Positions 1 through 5,434 are shown, counted from the stretch's first letter. The stretch: 5,434 nt of DNA from Desulfobacteraceae bacterium (GCA_003354055.1 PIVQ01000524.1:1-5434); one strand, 5' to 3'. The notes: a model not told the origin generated them from the letters alone. Numbers and translations: made by a program.

Positions 1-537
1 TCTGATCCCGCCTGCAATAACATGCAGTGCATTGGGGAGTTCGATCTGCAGAAGAATCTGACGCTTGGTCAGCCCCATGCCTGTGGCCGCTTCAATAACG
101 TCTTTGCTCATCGATTCAATCCCGGCATAGGTATTTCTTACAATGGGGGCAACTGCGTGAAAAAACAAGGCGAACAGGGCCGGCGTCATGCCTATGCCGG
201 ACAGGCCGATCAGGGGAAGAAATCCATAGGCCAGGGCAATGACACCGAGAGAGGGAACCGACTGCCAGATATTGACCACAGCCATAATCACCGGTGCCAC
301 CTTTTCCATTCCCCTCCGTGTCATCACGGTTCCCAGAGTCACACCCACCACAATGGCACAGATGGCGCTGATAATGACCAGGATAAAGTGCTCATAGATC
401 AGTTTAAAAATCTCGGAAAAGTTTTTTAACGTATACTCCCAGGCCCCGTAATAGGTATAGAGCCAAACAATGAAACAAACGGTTAAAATGACGGGGGCCA
501 CTCTTTTGAGCAGGTGGAATATAATCCGTGTCGTCAT
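1..537 (-). CDS. ABC transporter permease, betaine/choline/carnitine type (short permease, partial, 3' end beyond window)
   Basis: This is an integral inner-membrane permease subunit of an OpuC/OsmU/Yeh-type compatible-solute importer. I translated the minus strand by hand: 179 residues are visible from ATG at 537 (MTTRIIFHLL...) and the frame runs open off the left edge. Hydrophobic segments lie near residues 12-30, 50-70, 80-110 and 117-135. The cytoplasmic EAA loop, which docks on the ATPase, begins at E149-A-A with G155 and I165-E-L-P168, and the visible part ends at ...AGGIR179. The segment PIVRNTYAGIESM is typical of ProW/OpuCB-like permeases. AAAGGA (545-550) lies 7 nt before the ATG, inside the end of the ATPase gene, whose stop is 4 nt away, so translation is probably coupled. 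It has no zinc ribbon, unlike its partner. Family members are usually 210-250 residues, so roughly a quarter is missing. The exact solute cannot be read from the sequence. Confidence 0.9.
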   Translation of the reverse strand, partial: MTTRIIFHLLKRVAPVILTVCFIVWLYTYYGAWEYTLKNFSEIFKLIYEHFILVIISAICAIVVGVTLGTVMTRRGMEKVAPVIMAVVNIWQSVPSLGVIALAYGFLPLIGLSGIGMTPALFALFFHAVAPIVRNTYAGIESMSKDVIEAATGMGLTKRQILLQIELPNALHVIAGGIR

Positions 538-541
538 GATA

Positions 542-1651
542 CTATCCTTTCAAAGTCTCTTTGATATCTTCCGTATGAAGCCATCCAAGTACTTGTTTAT
601 TGTCATCCACAACAATGAGAAATCCGTAGTCGTGGCTAAAAATTTCAGACAGCCCGTCCTTAAGGCTTGCCTGGGCCGTCATCCATGCCTGGGTTACGGT
701 AGCAGCCTCTTCAACCCTGGATGCTGTAGCAGGGATTTTATCCCTTGCGATAATGCCGGTCAGGATGCCGTCTGAATCCACGCAGATAAGGTGTTGGTGA
801 TCTGACTTTGAAAACATGGCATGGGCGGTTTCAATGGTTTCGTTCTGGCGGATCAGGGGAGGATCGTCCTTCATGGCCCGTTTTATGGTAAACAGATTAA
901 GGCGCTTAAGTGTCCGGTCACCGCCCACAAAATCAGCTACAAAATCGTTTTTCGGGTGGGTCAGCATCTCTTCGGGAGAGGCGAACTGGACCAGGTGCCC
1001 GTCCTTTAAAAGGCAGATTTTGTCCCCCATTTTAATGGCCTCGTCAATGTCATGGGTGACAAATACAATGGTTTTTTTAACCTTTTCCTGGACCTTTAAA
1101 AACTCGTTTTGCAGATTGCCCCGGTTAATGGGATCAATGGCGCCAAAGGGTTCGTCCATGAGCATGATGGGCGGGTCCCCGGCCATGGCCCTTGCCACAC
1201 CGATCCGCTGCTGCTGGCCGCCGGAAAGCTCTTTGGGATACCTGTCCTTAAACTCATCAGGGTCCAGGCTCACCAGCTCCAGAAGCCGTAAGACCTTCTC
1301 ATCGATTTTTGACTTATCCCATTTCAGCAGTTTGGGGATAATGGCAATATTCTCACCAATGGTCATATTGGGAAACAGACCGATGTTCTGAATCACATAC
1401 CCGATGCTTCGCCGAAGCTCTATGGTGTTGAGCCTTGCGATATCATTGCCGTCAATATAAATTTTCCCGCTTGTGATGGGGATTAACCGGTTAATCATTT
1501 TCATTGCAGTGGTTTTCCCGCAACCTGAAGGGCCTACCACAGTGCAGATTTCGCCTTCCTCAAGATCAAAGGAGAGTTCGTCGACCGCCTTGATATGCCC
1601 GGCCCCGGGATATATTTTCGTTACTTTTTGAAGGCTTAACATCGTTCCCAT
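542..1651 (-). CDS. ABC transporter ATP-binding protein with tandem CBS domains (OpuCA/OsmV/ProV family)
   Basis: This is the cytoplasmic ATPase powering a glycine betaine/carnitine/choline-type importer. It has 369 residues, close to OpuCA length. In the nucleotide-binding domain I see Walker A GPSGCGKT (40-47), the Q-loop glutamine (Q88 in YVIQN), signature LSGGQ (142-146), Walker B IMLMDEP with catalytic E167, and the H-loop H200 in FVTHD. Two CBS domains follow at about 256-310 and 314-367. In characterised relatives these sense ionic strength or bind c-di-AMP. The protein stops right after the second CBS domain, without the acidic tail known from lactococcal OpuA. The start at 1651 is chosen over the in-frame ATG at 1642 because AAGGAG (1658-1663) sits 6 nt before it. 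It lies 16 nt after the zinc-ribbon permease and 4 nt before the short permease, in one operon. YehX is the positional equivalent in enteric bacteria, but the CBS pair resembles OpuCA/OsmV more, so no gene symbol is given. Confidence 0.95.
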   Translation of the reverse strand: MGTMLSLQKVTKIYPGAGHIKAVDELSFDLEEGEICTVVGPSGCGKTTAMKMINRLIPITSGKIYIDGNDIARLNTIELRRSIGYVIQNIGLFPNMTIGENIAIIPKLLKWDKSKIDEKVLRLLELVSLDPDEFKDRYPKELSGGQQQRIGVARAMAGDPPIMLMDEPFGAIDPINRGNLQNEFLKVQEKVKKTIVFVTHDIDEAIKMGDKICLLKDGHLVQFASPEEMLTHPKNDFVADFVGGDRTLKRLNLFTIKRAMKDDPPLIRQNETIETAHAMFSKSDHQHLICVDSDGILTGIIARDKIPATASRVEEAATVTQAWMTAQASLKDGLSEIFSHDYGFLIVVDDNKQVLGWLHTEDIKETLKG

Positions 1652-1655
1652 ATTT

Positions 1656-1663
1656 ATCTCCTT
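1656..1663 (-). promoter_or_regulatory. Shine-Dalgarno site deciding the ATPase start
   Basis: Read on the minus strand, AAGGAGAT ends 4 nt before ATG at 1651, so the AAGGAG core is spaced 6 nt from the start. It lies wholly inside the 16-nt gap after the permease stop codon. It favours the first of two nearby ATGs (1651 rather than 1642). Confidence 0.75.
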
Positions 1664-1667
1664 AATA

Positions 1668-3152
1668 TTATTCTGTTCCCTGTCTGACTTTAAGGCCGCT
1701 TGGTGTTACTAAGTCTTCTACTTTTGCAAGAAATATATCCGCCACAACTGCCAGAAGGCTCATGGCAAGGGCTCCGGCAATTACCGAGTCGTTGGTTGAC
1801 ATCTCAAGTCCTTCGCTGACAAAAAGCCCCAGGCCTCCGGCCCCGATATATGCGGCAATGGCTGCAATGGCGATCCCCATGACCACAGCCGTTCTCACAC
1901 CTGCCATAATGATGGGTGCGGACAGAGGCAACTGGAGCTGGATAAGAAGCTGAAAACCCGTCATCCCCATACCCTTTCCGGCTTCAACCGTTGCCGGGTC
2001 CACATTTTTTAACGCAATATATGTATTTCTGATAATGGGGAGCAGCGAATACAGGGCCAGGGCGACGATGGCCGGCACCACCCCGATCCCGATCCCGCTT
2101 ACCCCGTCCCATGCTTTATCAATACTTGACAGTATGGGCATCATGAACCCGAACATGGCAATACTGGGAATGGTAATCAGAATACTGGAAATATATAAAA
2201 CAAATCCGGCAAGACTTGGATGACGAGTAATATAAACGCCCACCGGAACCCCCGCTATTATGGCGATGATTAAAGCGATACCCACAATCCGGATATGGGC
2301 TAAAAGCTGTGTAAACATCCCGGGCAGGTTATCGGCAATGAATTTAATGGGGCCGGAAACAAAAAACGGATGAACCAGGTTTGCGTATGCAATCCATGAG
2401 AAGCCAAGGGCAAACAACACCAGCCAGAAGTCTTCAATTGAACGCATATGATAGAGAACGGCAAGTGTTACAAGCAGGCCTGACACCCCCCAGACGCCCC
2501 AGAACCCCCAGGTCTCTCCCAGTCTTATCTGGTCCAACTTGGCATAAAATTCTGAGGACAGATCAAAAAGGTAAAGAAAAACAGACACCAGGATAAAGAT
2601 AAACAAAAGATAGTAGGCCACCCTGCCAAGGGTCCCTTTTTTATAACACCGGGTCAGATAGTAGCCTGCCCCCCATACAAAGAGGATGGCTGCTCCCCAC
2701 GAAAGACCGCCGGACAAGGTTTGAAAAATAAACGGCAGCACAGAAATTAGGATGCAGGCGATAAGAAACAATCCCGGAAACGGGGTATTCTTGAGGCGGG
2801 CCTCCATATAAACCATTAAAAAAAGAGACAGGGAAAAAACAGGAACAATTAATACCATCCTCAAAATATCGTAGGATTCCAGAAAATCTACTTCAAGGTC
2901 AATCAGGTTCAAAAGCAGGTTAAACGGGGAGAGAGGCGTTTCCCGGGAAAGAAATTCCCCCGGAAACCAGGGCGTGAAAAAGGAAAAGAAAATACCCACG
3001 GAAAGGATGAGAAACACTCTGTCAATCCACTTCCATCCGGCAATCTGCTTAAATTTTAAAGCGGCAACCGGCTTTGAGCAATGATGGCACTGAGTTGCCT
3101 CCAAAGGCAGTTCCTTTTCACACTCAGGACATATTGGAATCTCGATCCTCAT
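1668..3152 (-). CDS. Zinc-ribbon-fused ABC transporter permease, YehY/OpuC-like long permease
   Basis: This is a membrane permease subunit of the same importer, the first gene of the operon, with 494 residues. Residues 8-25 form a short zinc ribbon, CPEC (C8, C11) and CHHC (C22, C25), spaced CxxC-x10-CxxC. About seven hydrophobic segments follow, near 45-62, 97-116, 126-144, 149-166, 177-197, 215-236 and 241-259. The conserved permease core starts near residue 280 with segments at about 285-305, 314-340, 355-376, 421-445 and 456-478. Its EAA loop begins at E390-A-G, with G394, L408-P409 and GVRTA (418-422). Ordinary OpuC/ProW-type permeases are roughly 210-280 residues; YehY also carries extra N-terminal membrane segments, but as far as I know no zinc ribbon. 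A strong AGGAGG (3157-3162) lies 4 nt before ATG 3152, and an in-frame TAA at 3167-3165 blocks a longer start. Permease identity is firm; the role of the ribbon and the extra membrane region is unknown. Confidence 0.93.
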   Translation of the reverse strand: MRIEIPICPECEKELPLEATQCHHCSKPVAALKFKQIAGWKWIDRVFLILSVGIFFSFFTPWFPGEFLSRETPLSPFNLLLNLIDLEVDFLESYDILRMVLIVPVFSLSLFLMVYMEARLKNTPFPGLFLIACILISVLPFIFQTLSGGLSWGAAILFVWGAGYYLTRCYKKGTLGRVAYYLLFIFILVSVFLYLFDLSSEFYAKLDQIRLGETWGFWGVWGVSGLLVTLAVLYHMRSIEDFWLVLFALGFSWIAYANLVHPFFVSGPIKFIADNLPGMFTQLLAHIRIVGIALIIAIIAGVPVGVYITRHPSLAGFVLYISSILITIPSIAMFGFMMPILSSIDKAWDGVSGIGIGVVPAIVALALYSLLPIIRNTYIALKNVDPATVEAGKGMGMTGFQLLIQLQLPLSAPIIMAGVRTAVVMGIAIAAIAAYIGAGGLGLFVSEGLEMSTNDSVIAGALAMSLLAVVADIFLAKVEDLVTPSGLKVRQGTE

Positions 3153-3213
3153 TTTTCCTCCTGATTACAAAATATTTAACAAAAGCTTTCATATCTATCG
3201 TTCTTTGTCAAGA

Positions 3214-3243
3214 AAAAAGATATTTTGACTACCTGTGTTACAT
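3214..3243 (-). promoter_or_regulatory. Spaced motif copy R1, upstream of the transporter operon
   Basis: On the minus strand this reads ATGTAACA (3243-3236), 7 nt, TCAAAA (3228-3223), 5 nt, TTTT (3217-3214). It starts 91 nt before the ATG of the zinc-ribbon permease. It matches the two plus-strand copies upstream of the RpiR genes at every named position and in spacing. Unlike those, it has no TTGACA 19-20 nt upstream, which argues that the motif is a regulator site rather than simply a promoter -10 region. Function is inferred. Confidence 0.5.
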
Positions 3244-3433
3244 CAAACCAAATACCAGACTATCCCGCAAAACTTATTCCACCAGAGAGATCATGCAATA
3301 ACGCCCTAATTAATAAGGATCTTCCACACCATCCAACAGCCCGCCAGAACTAAAAAAATAAGTTTCAAGCCTTGCACTTGTGATTCAGCAATCTTTAGTC
3401 CTGGTACAAAAACAAGCGAAATACTGCCATGTC

Positions 3434-3462
3434 TTGACAGCTTTTACAAAAAAATGTAACAA
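3434..3462 (+). promoter_or_regulatory. Candidate sigma70-type promoter for first RpiR gene
   Basis: A perfect -35 hexamer TTGACA (3434-3439) is followed after 17 nt by TAACAA (3457-3462), a weak -10. An alternative reading is an extended -10, TGT-AACAAT, with 18 nt spacing. The -10 overlaps the spaced motif copy F1, so a protein bound there could block or alter RNA polymerase binding. The -35 is strong evidence, the -10 is not. Confidence 0.4.
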
Positions 3463-3483
3463 TTGTCGTCAAAAATAACTTTT
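3454..3483 (+). promoter_or_regulatory. Spaced motif copy F1, upstream of first RpiR gene
   Basis: The site reads ATGTAACA (3454-3461), 7 nt, TCAAAA (3469-3474), 5 nt, TTTT (3480-3483). It begins 53 nt before the RpiR start codon and overlaps the candidate promoter. It matches copies F2 (4402-4431) and R1 (3243-3214) in all 18 named positions. It is a candidate operator for one or both RpiR proteins; this is inference. Confidence 0.5.
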
Positions 3484-3506
3484 TAACCCCAACTATATAA
3501 AAAGAT

Positions 3507-4376
3507 ATGATCACTTCAGACCCCATAGGACTCCAGGCCATTATAGATGAAAAATACAATTCCCTTGCCAGCAAAGGAAAAGTATTGGCCAACTTTGTAC
3601 GTTCCAAGCCGGATAAAGCCGTGTTTATGACCACCCGGCAGCTGGGTGCGGCTGCCGGCGGTATCAGCGAGGCAACGGTTGTCCGTTTTGTCCGGCAACT
3701 GGGGTATGATTCCTATGCCCGGTTTATCTCTTCTCTAAGGGATCTTATAGATCGGGAATTTACCCTGATGGAGCGGGGGCGAATGACCCAGCCCATTATG
3801 GGCCGGGAGGATAAAGAACTGGACTGGCTGATCAGCCAGGATATCACCAATATCAAAGCCATGCAGAACCAGGTGGATCCCGTCCAGATTAAAGCGGTTA
3901 GAACAATTCTCAGGGAAAGCCCGGCTGTTTTTGTAATGGGGGCCAGACTTTCCTATTCCTCGGCCCATTATATGGGATGGACCATGGGGAAAATCAGGAA
4001 AAACGTGTCCATCCTGAACGGCAGCGACCGAACCACCATGGACCAGATGGTCTTTGCGCCCAAGGGAACTTGTGTTGTCGTCATTTCCACCTCCAGATAT
4101 CCCAATGAACTCATACGCATGGGTAAAATTGCCAGACGCCAAAATTTTAAACAAATATTAATCACAGACAGTTCTGCCTGCCCCCTGGCCCCCTTCAGCG
4201 ACCATATTCTGGTGGCTCCCCAGGCTTCTGTCCCCTTCTTAGGAAACCCGGCCAGCCTGATCAGCCTGATTCATTATCTGCTCAACTGTCTTGCCAGTGA
4301 TATGAAGGAGGAGTTGAAGACCTTTCAGGAGAAATTGGAACAGGCATATCTGGAAAATGACATCTGGTTCAATTGA
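3507..4376 (+). CDS. RpiR/MurR-family transcriptional regulator (HTH + SIS), paralog 1
   Basis: This is a DNA-binding regulator of 289 residues, a usual RpiR length. An N-terminal RpiR-type helix-turn-helix domain spans about 1-82, with the recognition region SEATVVRFVRQLG (54-66). After a variable linker (about 90-135) comes a SIS domain (about 138-262), the fold that binds phosphosugars in this family. Within it lie VMGARLSYSS (143-152), the loop TSRYPNELIRMGKIARRQN (195-213), LITDS (218-222) and PFLGNP (243-248). A helical tail ends in ENDIWFN. Compared with paralog 2 it has one extra residue in the HTH turn (AAGGIS versus AVGTS). ATG 3507 is the only plausible start: TAA at 3498-3500 is in frame upstream, and the paralog begins at the matching place. 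No good Shine-Dalgarno precedes it. The gene diverges from the transporter operon, which makes it a likely regulator of that operon. The ligand is unknown; no isomerase activity is expected. Confidence 0.92.
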   Translation: MITSDPIGLQAIIDEKYNSLASKGKVLANFVRSKPDKAVFMTTRQLGAAAGGISEATVVRFVRQLGYDSYARFISSLRDLIDREFTLMERGRMTQPIMGREDKELDWLISQDITNIKAMQNQVDPVQIKAVRTILRESPAVFVMGARLSYSSAHYMGWTMGKIRKNVSILNGSDRTTMDQMVFAPKGTCVVVISTSRYPNELIRMGKIARRQNFKQILITDSSACPLAPFSDHILVAPQASVPFLGNPASLISLIHYLLNCLASDMKEELKTFQEKLEQAYLENDIWFN

Positions 4377-4382
4377 TCGCCC

Positions 4383-4410
4383 TTGACACCACACACTAGC
4401 CATGTAACAA
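4383..4410 (+). promoter_or_regulatory. Candidate promoter for second RpiR gene
   Basis: In the 67-bp gap between the two regulators, TTGACA (4383-4388) is followed after 16 nt by TAACAA (4405-4410). This is the same hexamer pair, 1 nt closer, as upstream of the first regulator. It suggests the second gene has its own promoter, perhaps duplicated together with the gene, besides possible read-through from the first. The -10 is weak. Confidence 0.4.
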
Positions 4411-4431
4411 CTTCTTTCAAAATTTTGTTTT
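4402..4431 (+). promoter_or_regulatory. Spaced motif copy F2, upstream of second RpiR gene
   Basis: The site reads ATGTAACA (4402-4409), 7 nt, TCAAAA (4417-4422), 5 nt, TTTT (4428-4431). It begins 42 nt before the second RpiR start and ends next to its Shine-Dalgarno. Named positions and spacing are identical to F1 and R1, while the bases in between differ. That pattern is expected of a maintained binding site. Confidence 0.5.
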
Positions 4432-4443
4432 CAAAGGAGTAAC

Positions 4444-5307
4444 ATGGGAAAAGAGATAACACCCCTTCAAAAGATCATTGATGGGGAATACGAGTCCCTG
4501 GCAGCCAAGGGCAAACTGCTGGCCACCTATGTCCTGTCCAACCCTGACAAGGCCGTATTCATGACCACCCGGCAACTGGCGGCTGCTGTGGGCACCAGCG
4601 AAGCAACCGTCATCCGCTTTGTCCGCCAATTGGGATTCAAAAGCTATGCCTTGTTTATCAGTGCCTTAAGAGATCTCATTGACAGGAAGCTAACCCTTAT
4701 TGAACGGGGAAACATAAGACGCCCGGTTAAAGGCGGGGATGATGAAGAGCTGCTTCGGCTGGTCAACCAGGATGTGGATGATATCAATGCCATGCAAAAA
4801 GGGGTGGATCTGGGAATTGTAAAAGAAATCAGACACCTTCTGAAGACCGCATCCCGGGTTTATGTAATCGGTGCCCGGCTATCCTTTTCATCAGCCCACT
4901 ACCTGGGCTGGACCCTGTCTAAGATCCGCAGCAACGTCACCATACTTAACGGCAGTGACCTGACATCCATGGACAGTATGGTCTTTGCTCCCAAAGGATC
5001 TCTTGTTGTTATTATCGCCACATCACGGTATCCCAATGAACTGATACGCATGGGCAAAATCGCCCGGCGGCAAAATATGAAACAAGTATTAATAACCGAC
5101 AGTCCATCCTGCCCACTGGCCCAGTTCAGCGACAATGTCCTGGTTGCCCCCAAAAAAAATATTCCCTTTCTTGGCAATCCGGTATCCATCATCAGCCTGA
5201 TCCACTATTTGCTTCAGACCCTGGCCGCAGAGATGGGGGATGAACTAAAGGCCCATCAGGAGCAACTGGAAAAAGCCTATGTGGAAAACGATATCTGGTT
5301 TAATTAA
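4444..5307 (+). CDS. RpiR/MurR-family transcriptional regulator (HTH + SIS), paralog 2
   Basis: This is a second regulator of 287 residues, about 65% identical to paralog 1 by a by-eye alignment with two single-residue gaps. The N-terminal RpiR HTH domain is at about 1-81, with SEATVIRFVRQLG (52-64) and an ordinary-length turn (AVGTS). The linker at about 89-135 is poorly conserved. The SIS domain spans about 138-260, with VIGARLSFSS (141-150), TSRYPNELIRMGKIARRQN (193-211), LITDS (216-220) and PFLGNP (241-246). The ligand loops are thus the same as in paralog 1, which suggests the same or a closely related ligand. The helical tail again ends in ENDIWFN. A clear AAAGGAG (4433-4439) lies 4 nt before ATG 4444, unlike paralog 1. 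The gene probably arose by tandem duplication. A role in controlling the divergent solute transporter is inferred from position and the shared upstream motif. Confidence 0.93.
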   Translation: MGKEITPLQKIIDGEYESLAAKGKLLATYVLSNPDKAVFMTTRQLAAAVGTSEATVIRFVRQLGFKSYALFISALRDLIDRKLTLIERGNIRRPVKGGDDEELLRLVNQDVDDINAMQKGVDLGIVKEIRHLLKTASRVYVIGARLSFSSAHYLGWTLSKIRSNVTILNGSDLTSMDSMVFAPKGSLVVIIATSRYPNELIRMGKIARRQNMKQVLITDSPSCPLAQFSDNVLVAPKKNIPFLGNPVSIISLIHYLLQTLAAEMGDELKAHQEQLEKAYVENDIWFN

Positions 5308-5320
5308 ACCAGTAGAAGAC

Positions 5321-5434
5321 TTATAACGGAAGCTCAATAGTAAGTGTGCTGCCCTTTCCGGGAGAAGAGTCTATATAAATTTTGCCCTTGTGAGTTTGTG
5401 TGACGATGAAATATACAAGAGAAAGATCAAGGCC
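5321..5434 (-). CDS. Sensor histidine kinase, C-terminal fragment (5' part beyond window)
   Basis: Only the last 37 codons and a TAA stop (5323-5321) are inside the window. Read on minus they give GLDLSLVYFIV (1-11), then HKGKIYIDSSPGKGS (15-29) and the ending TLTIELPL. This is the classic end of a HATPase_c domain: the G2 box (usually GLGLS), the xxxHxGxI strand, the S-x-PGxGT/S loop and the final F/L-x-I-x-LP strand. The protein is therefore very likely an ATP-binding, autophosphorylating sensor kinase of a two-component system. The G2 box has Asp where Gly is usual. The gene converges on the second RpiR gene with a 13-nt gap (5308-5320), in which I see no terminator hairpin. Sensor domain, partner and signal cannot be seen. 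Confidence 0.85.
   Translation of the reverse strand, partial: GLDLSLVYFIVTQTHKGKIYIDSSPGKGSTLTIELPL

Larger units (their letters stand above)
3153..3506. other. Divergent intergenic regulatory region, AT-rich
   Basis: These 354 bp separate the transporter operon from the first RpiR gene and must hold both divergent promoters. I see no convincing coding sequence, RNA gene or rho-independent terminator in it. It contains two oppositely oriented copies of the spaced motif described separately (3243-3214 on minus, 3454-3483 on plus) and a consensus TTGACA on plus at 3434-3439. There is also a TTGACA on minus at 3211-3206. The middle part (about 3250-3430) shows nothing I can assign apart from a weak near-palindrome at 3305-3318. 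Confidence 0.7.

Noticed and set aside
22..429. Plus-strand open frame of 135 codons opposite the short permease
   Set aside because: It lies antisense to a clear permease with an EAA motif; the His/Asn/Gly-rich translation resembles no protein and there is no ribosome site.
816..1391. Plus-strand open frame of 191 codons opposite the ATPase
   Set aside because: It is antisense to the Walker A, signature and Walker B coding region; the long frame is a by-product of that gene's codon use.
3183..3211. Minus-strand TTGACA (3211-3206) as promoter of the transporter operon
   Set aside because: The -35 is perfect, but the bases 16-18 nt downstream (AAGCTT region) do not make a -10. It remains possible only with an activator, so it is not listed as a promoter.
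3074..3301. Plus-strand 75-codon frame running into the intergenic region
   Set aside because: It begins antisense to the permease start, has no Shine-Dalgarno and no protein-like composition.
3305..3318. Near-palindrome CCTAATTAATAAGG (12 of 14 positions symmetric)
   Set aside because: It is short and AT-rich, occurs once, and is not repeated at the other promoters; chance is likely.
3372..3399. Plus-strand TTGCAC-N16-TTTAGT as a further promoter
   Set aside because: Both boxes are poor matches, and a better -35 lies downstream at 3434.
3735..4154. Minus-strand open frames opposite the RpiR genes (also near 3395-3634, 4417-4629 and 4899-5192)
   Set aside because: Both RpiR genes are well supported, and similar antisense frames appear in both because the paralogs are similar. 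No start signals or recognisable domains.
5308..5320. Terminator between the convergent RpiR and kinase genes
   Set aside because: The 13-nt gap has no hairpin or T-run that I can see.

Overview
The window holds one side of a compatible-solute (betaine/choline/carnitine-type) ABC transporter operon on the minus strand. Diverging from it on the plus strand are two tandem paralogous RpiR-family regulators. At the right edge lies the tail of a sensor histidine kinase gene on the minus strand. The mixed GC content, bacterial gene spacing, clear Shine-Dalgarno sites and gene style suggest a Gram-negative bacterium. My best guess is a Desulfobacteraceae-like marine sulfate reducer (Desulfobacterota), but this is an impression from codon and protein style, not a demonstrated placement.

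Layout. Minus strand, in transcription order: a 494-residue permease with an N-terminal zinc ribbon and a long extra membrane region (3152-1668), a 369-residue ATPase with two C-terminal CBS domains (1651-542), and a second, shorter permease (537 to beyond the left edge). The order long permease, ATPase, short permease matches yehY-yehX-yehW of the enteric yehZYXW system. The ATPase with CBS domains is closer to OpuCA/OsmV. No substrate-binding protein is present; it could lie just beyond the left edge. Gaps of 16 and 4 nt indicate a single operon.

A 354-bp AT-rich intergenic region (3153-3506) separates the transporter from the first RpiR gene (3507-4376). A 67-bp gap leads to the second RpiR gene (4444-5307). 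The two regulators are about 65% identical by my by-eye count, with near-identical SIS (sugar/phospho-ligand isomerase-type) domains and an identical C-terminal ENDIWFN. The kinase gene (from beyond 5434 to 5321) converges on the second RpiR gene with a 13-nt gap.

The most notable observation is a spaced DNA motif, ATGTAACA-N7-TCAAAA-N5-TTTT. It occurs once upstream of each of the three promoter-proximal genes: 3454-3483 (+), 4402-4431 (+) and 3243-3214 (-). All 18 named positions and all spacings are the same. It is the obvious candidate for a shared operator or promoter tying the two RpiR proteins and the transporter into one regulon. The working model, which is inference, is that the RpiR pair senses a small ligand through the SIS domains and controls itself and the solute importer through this site.
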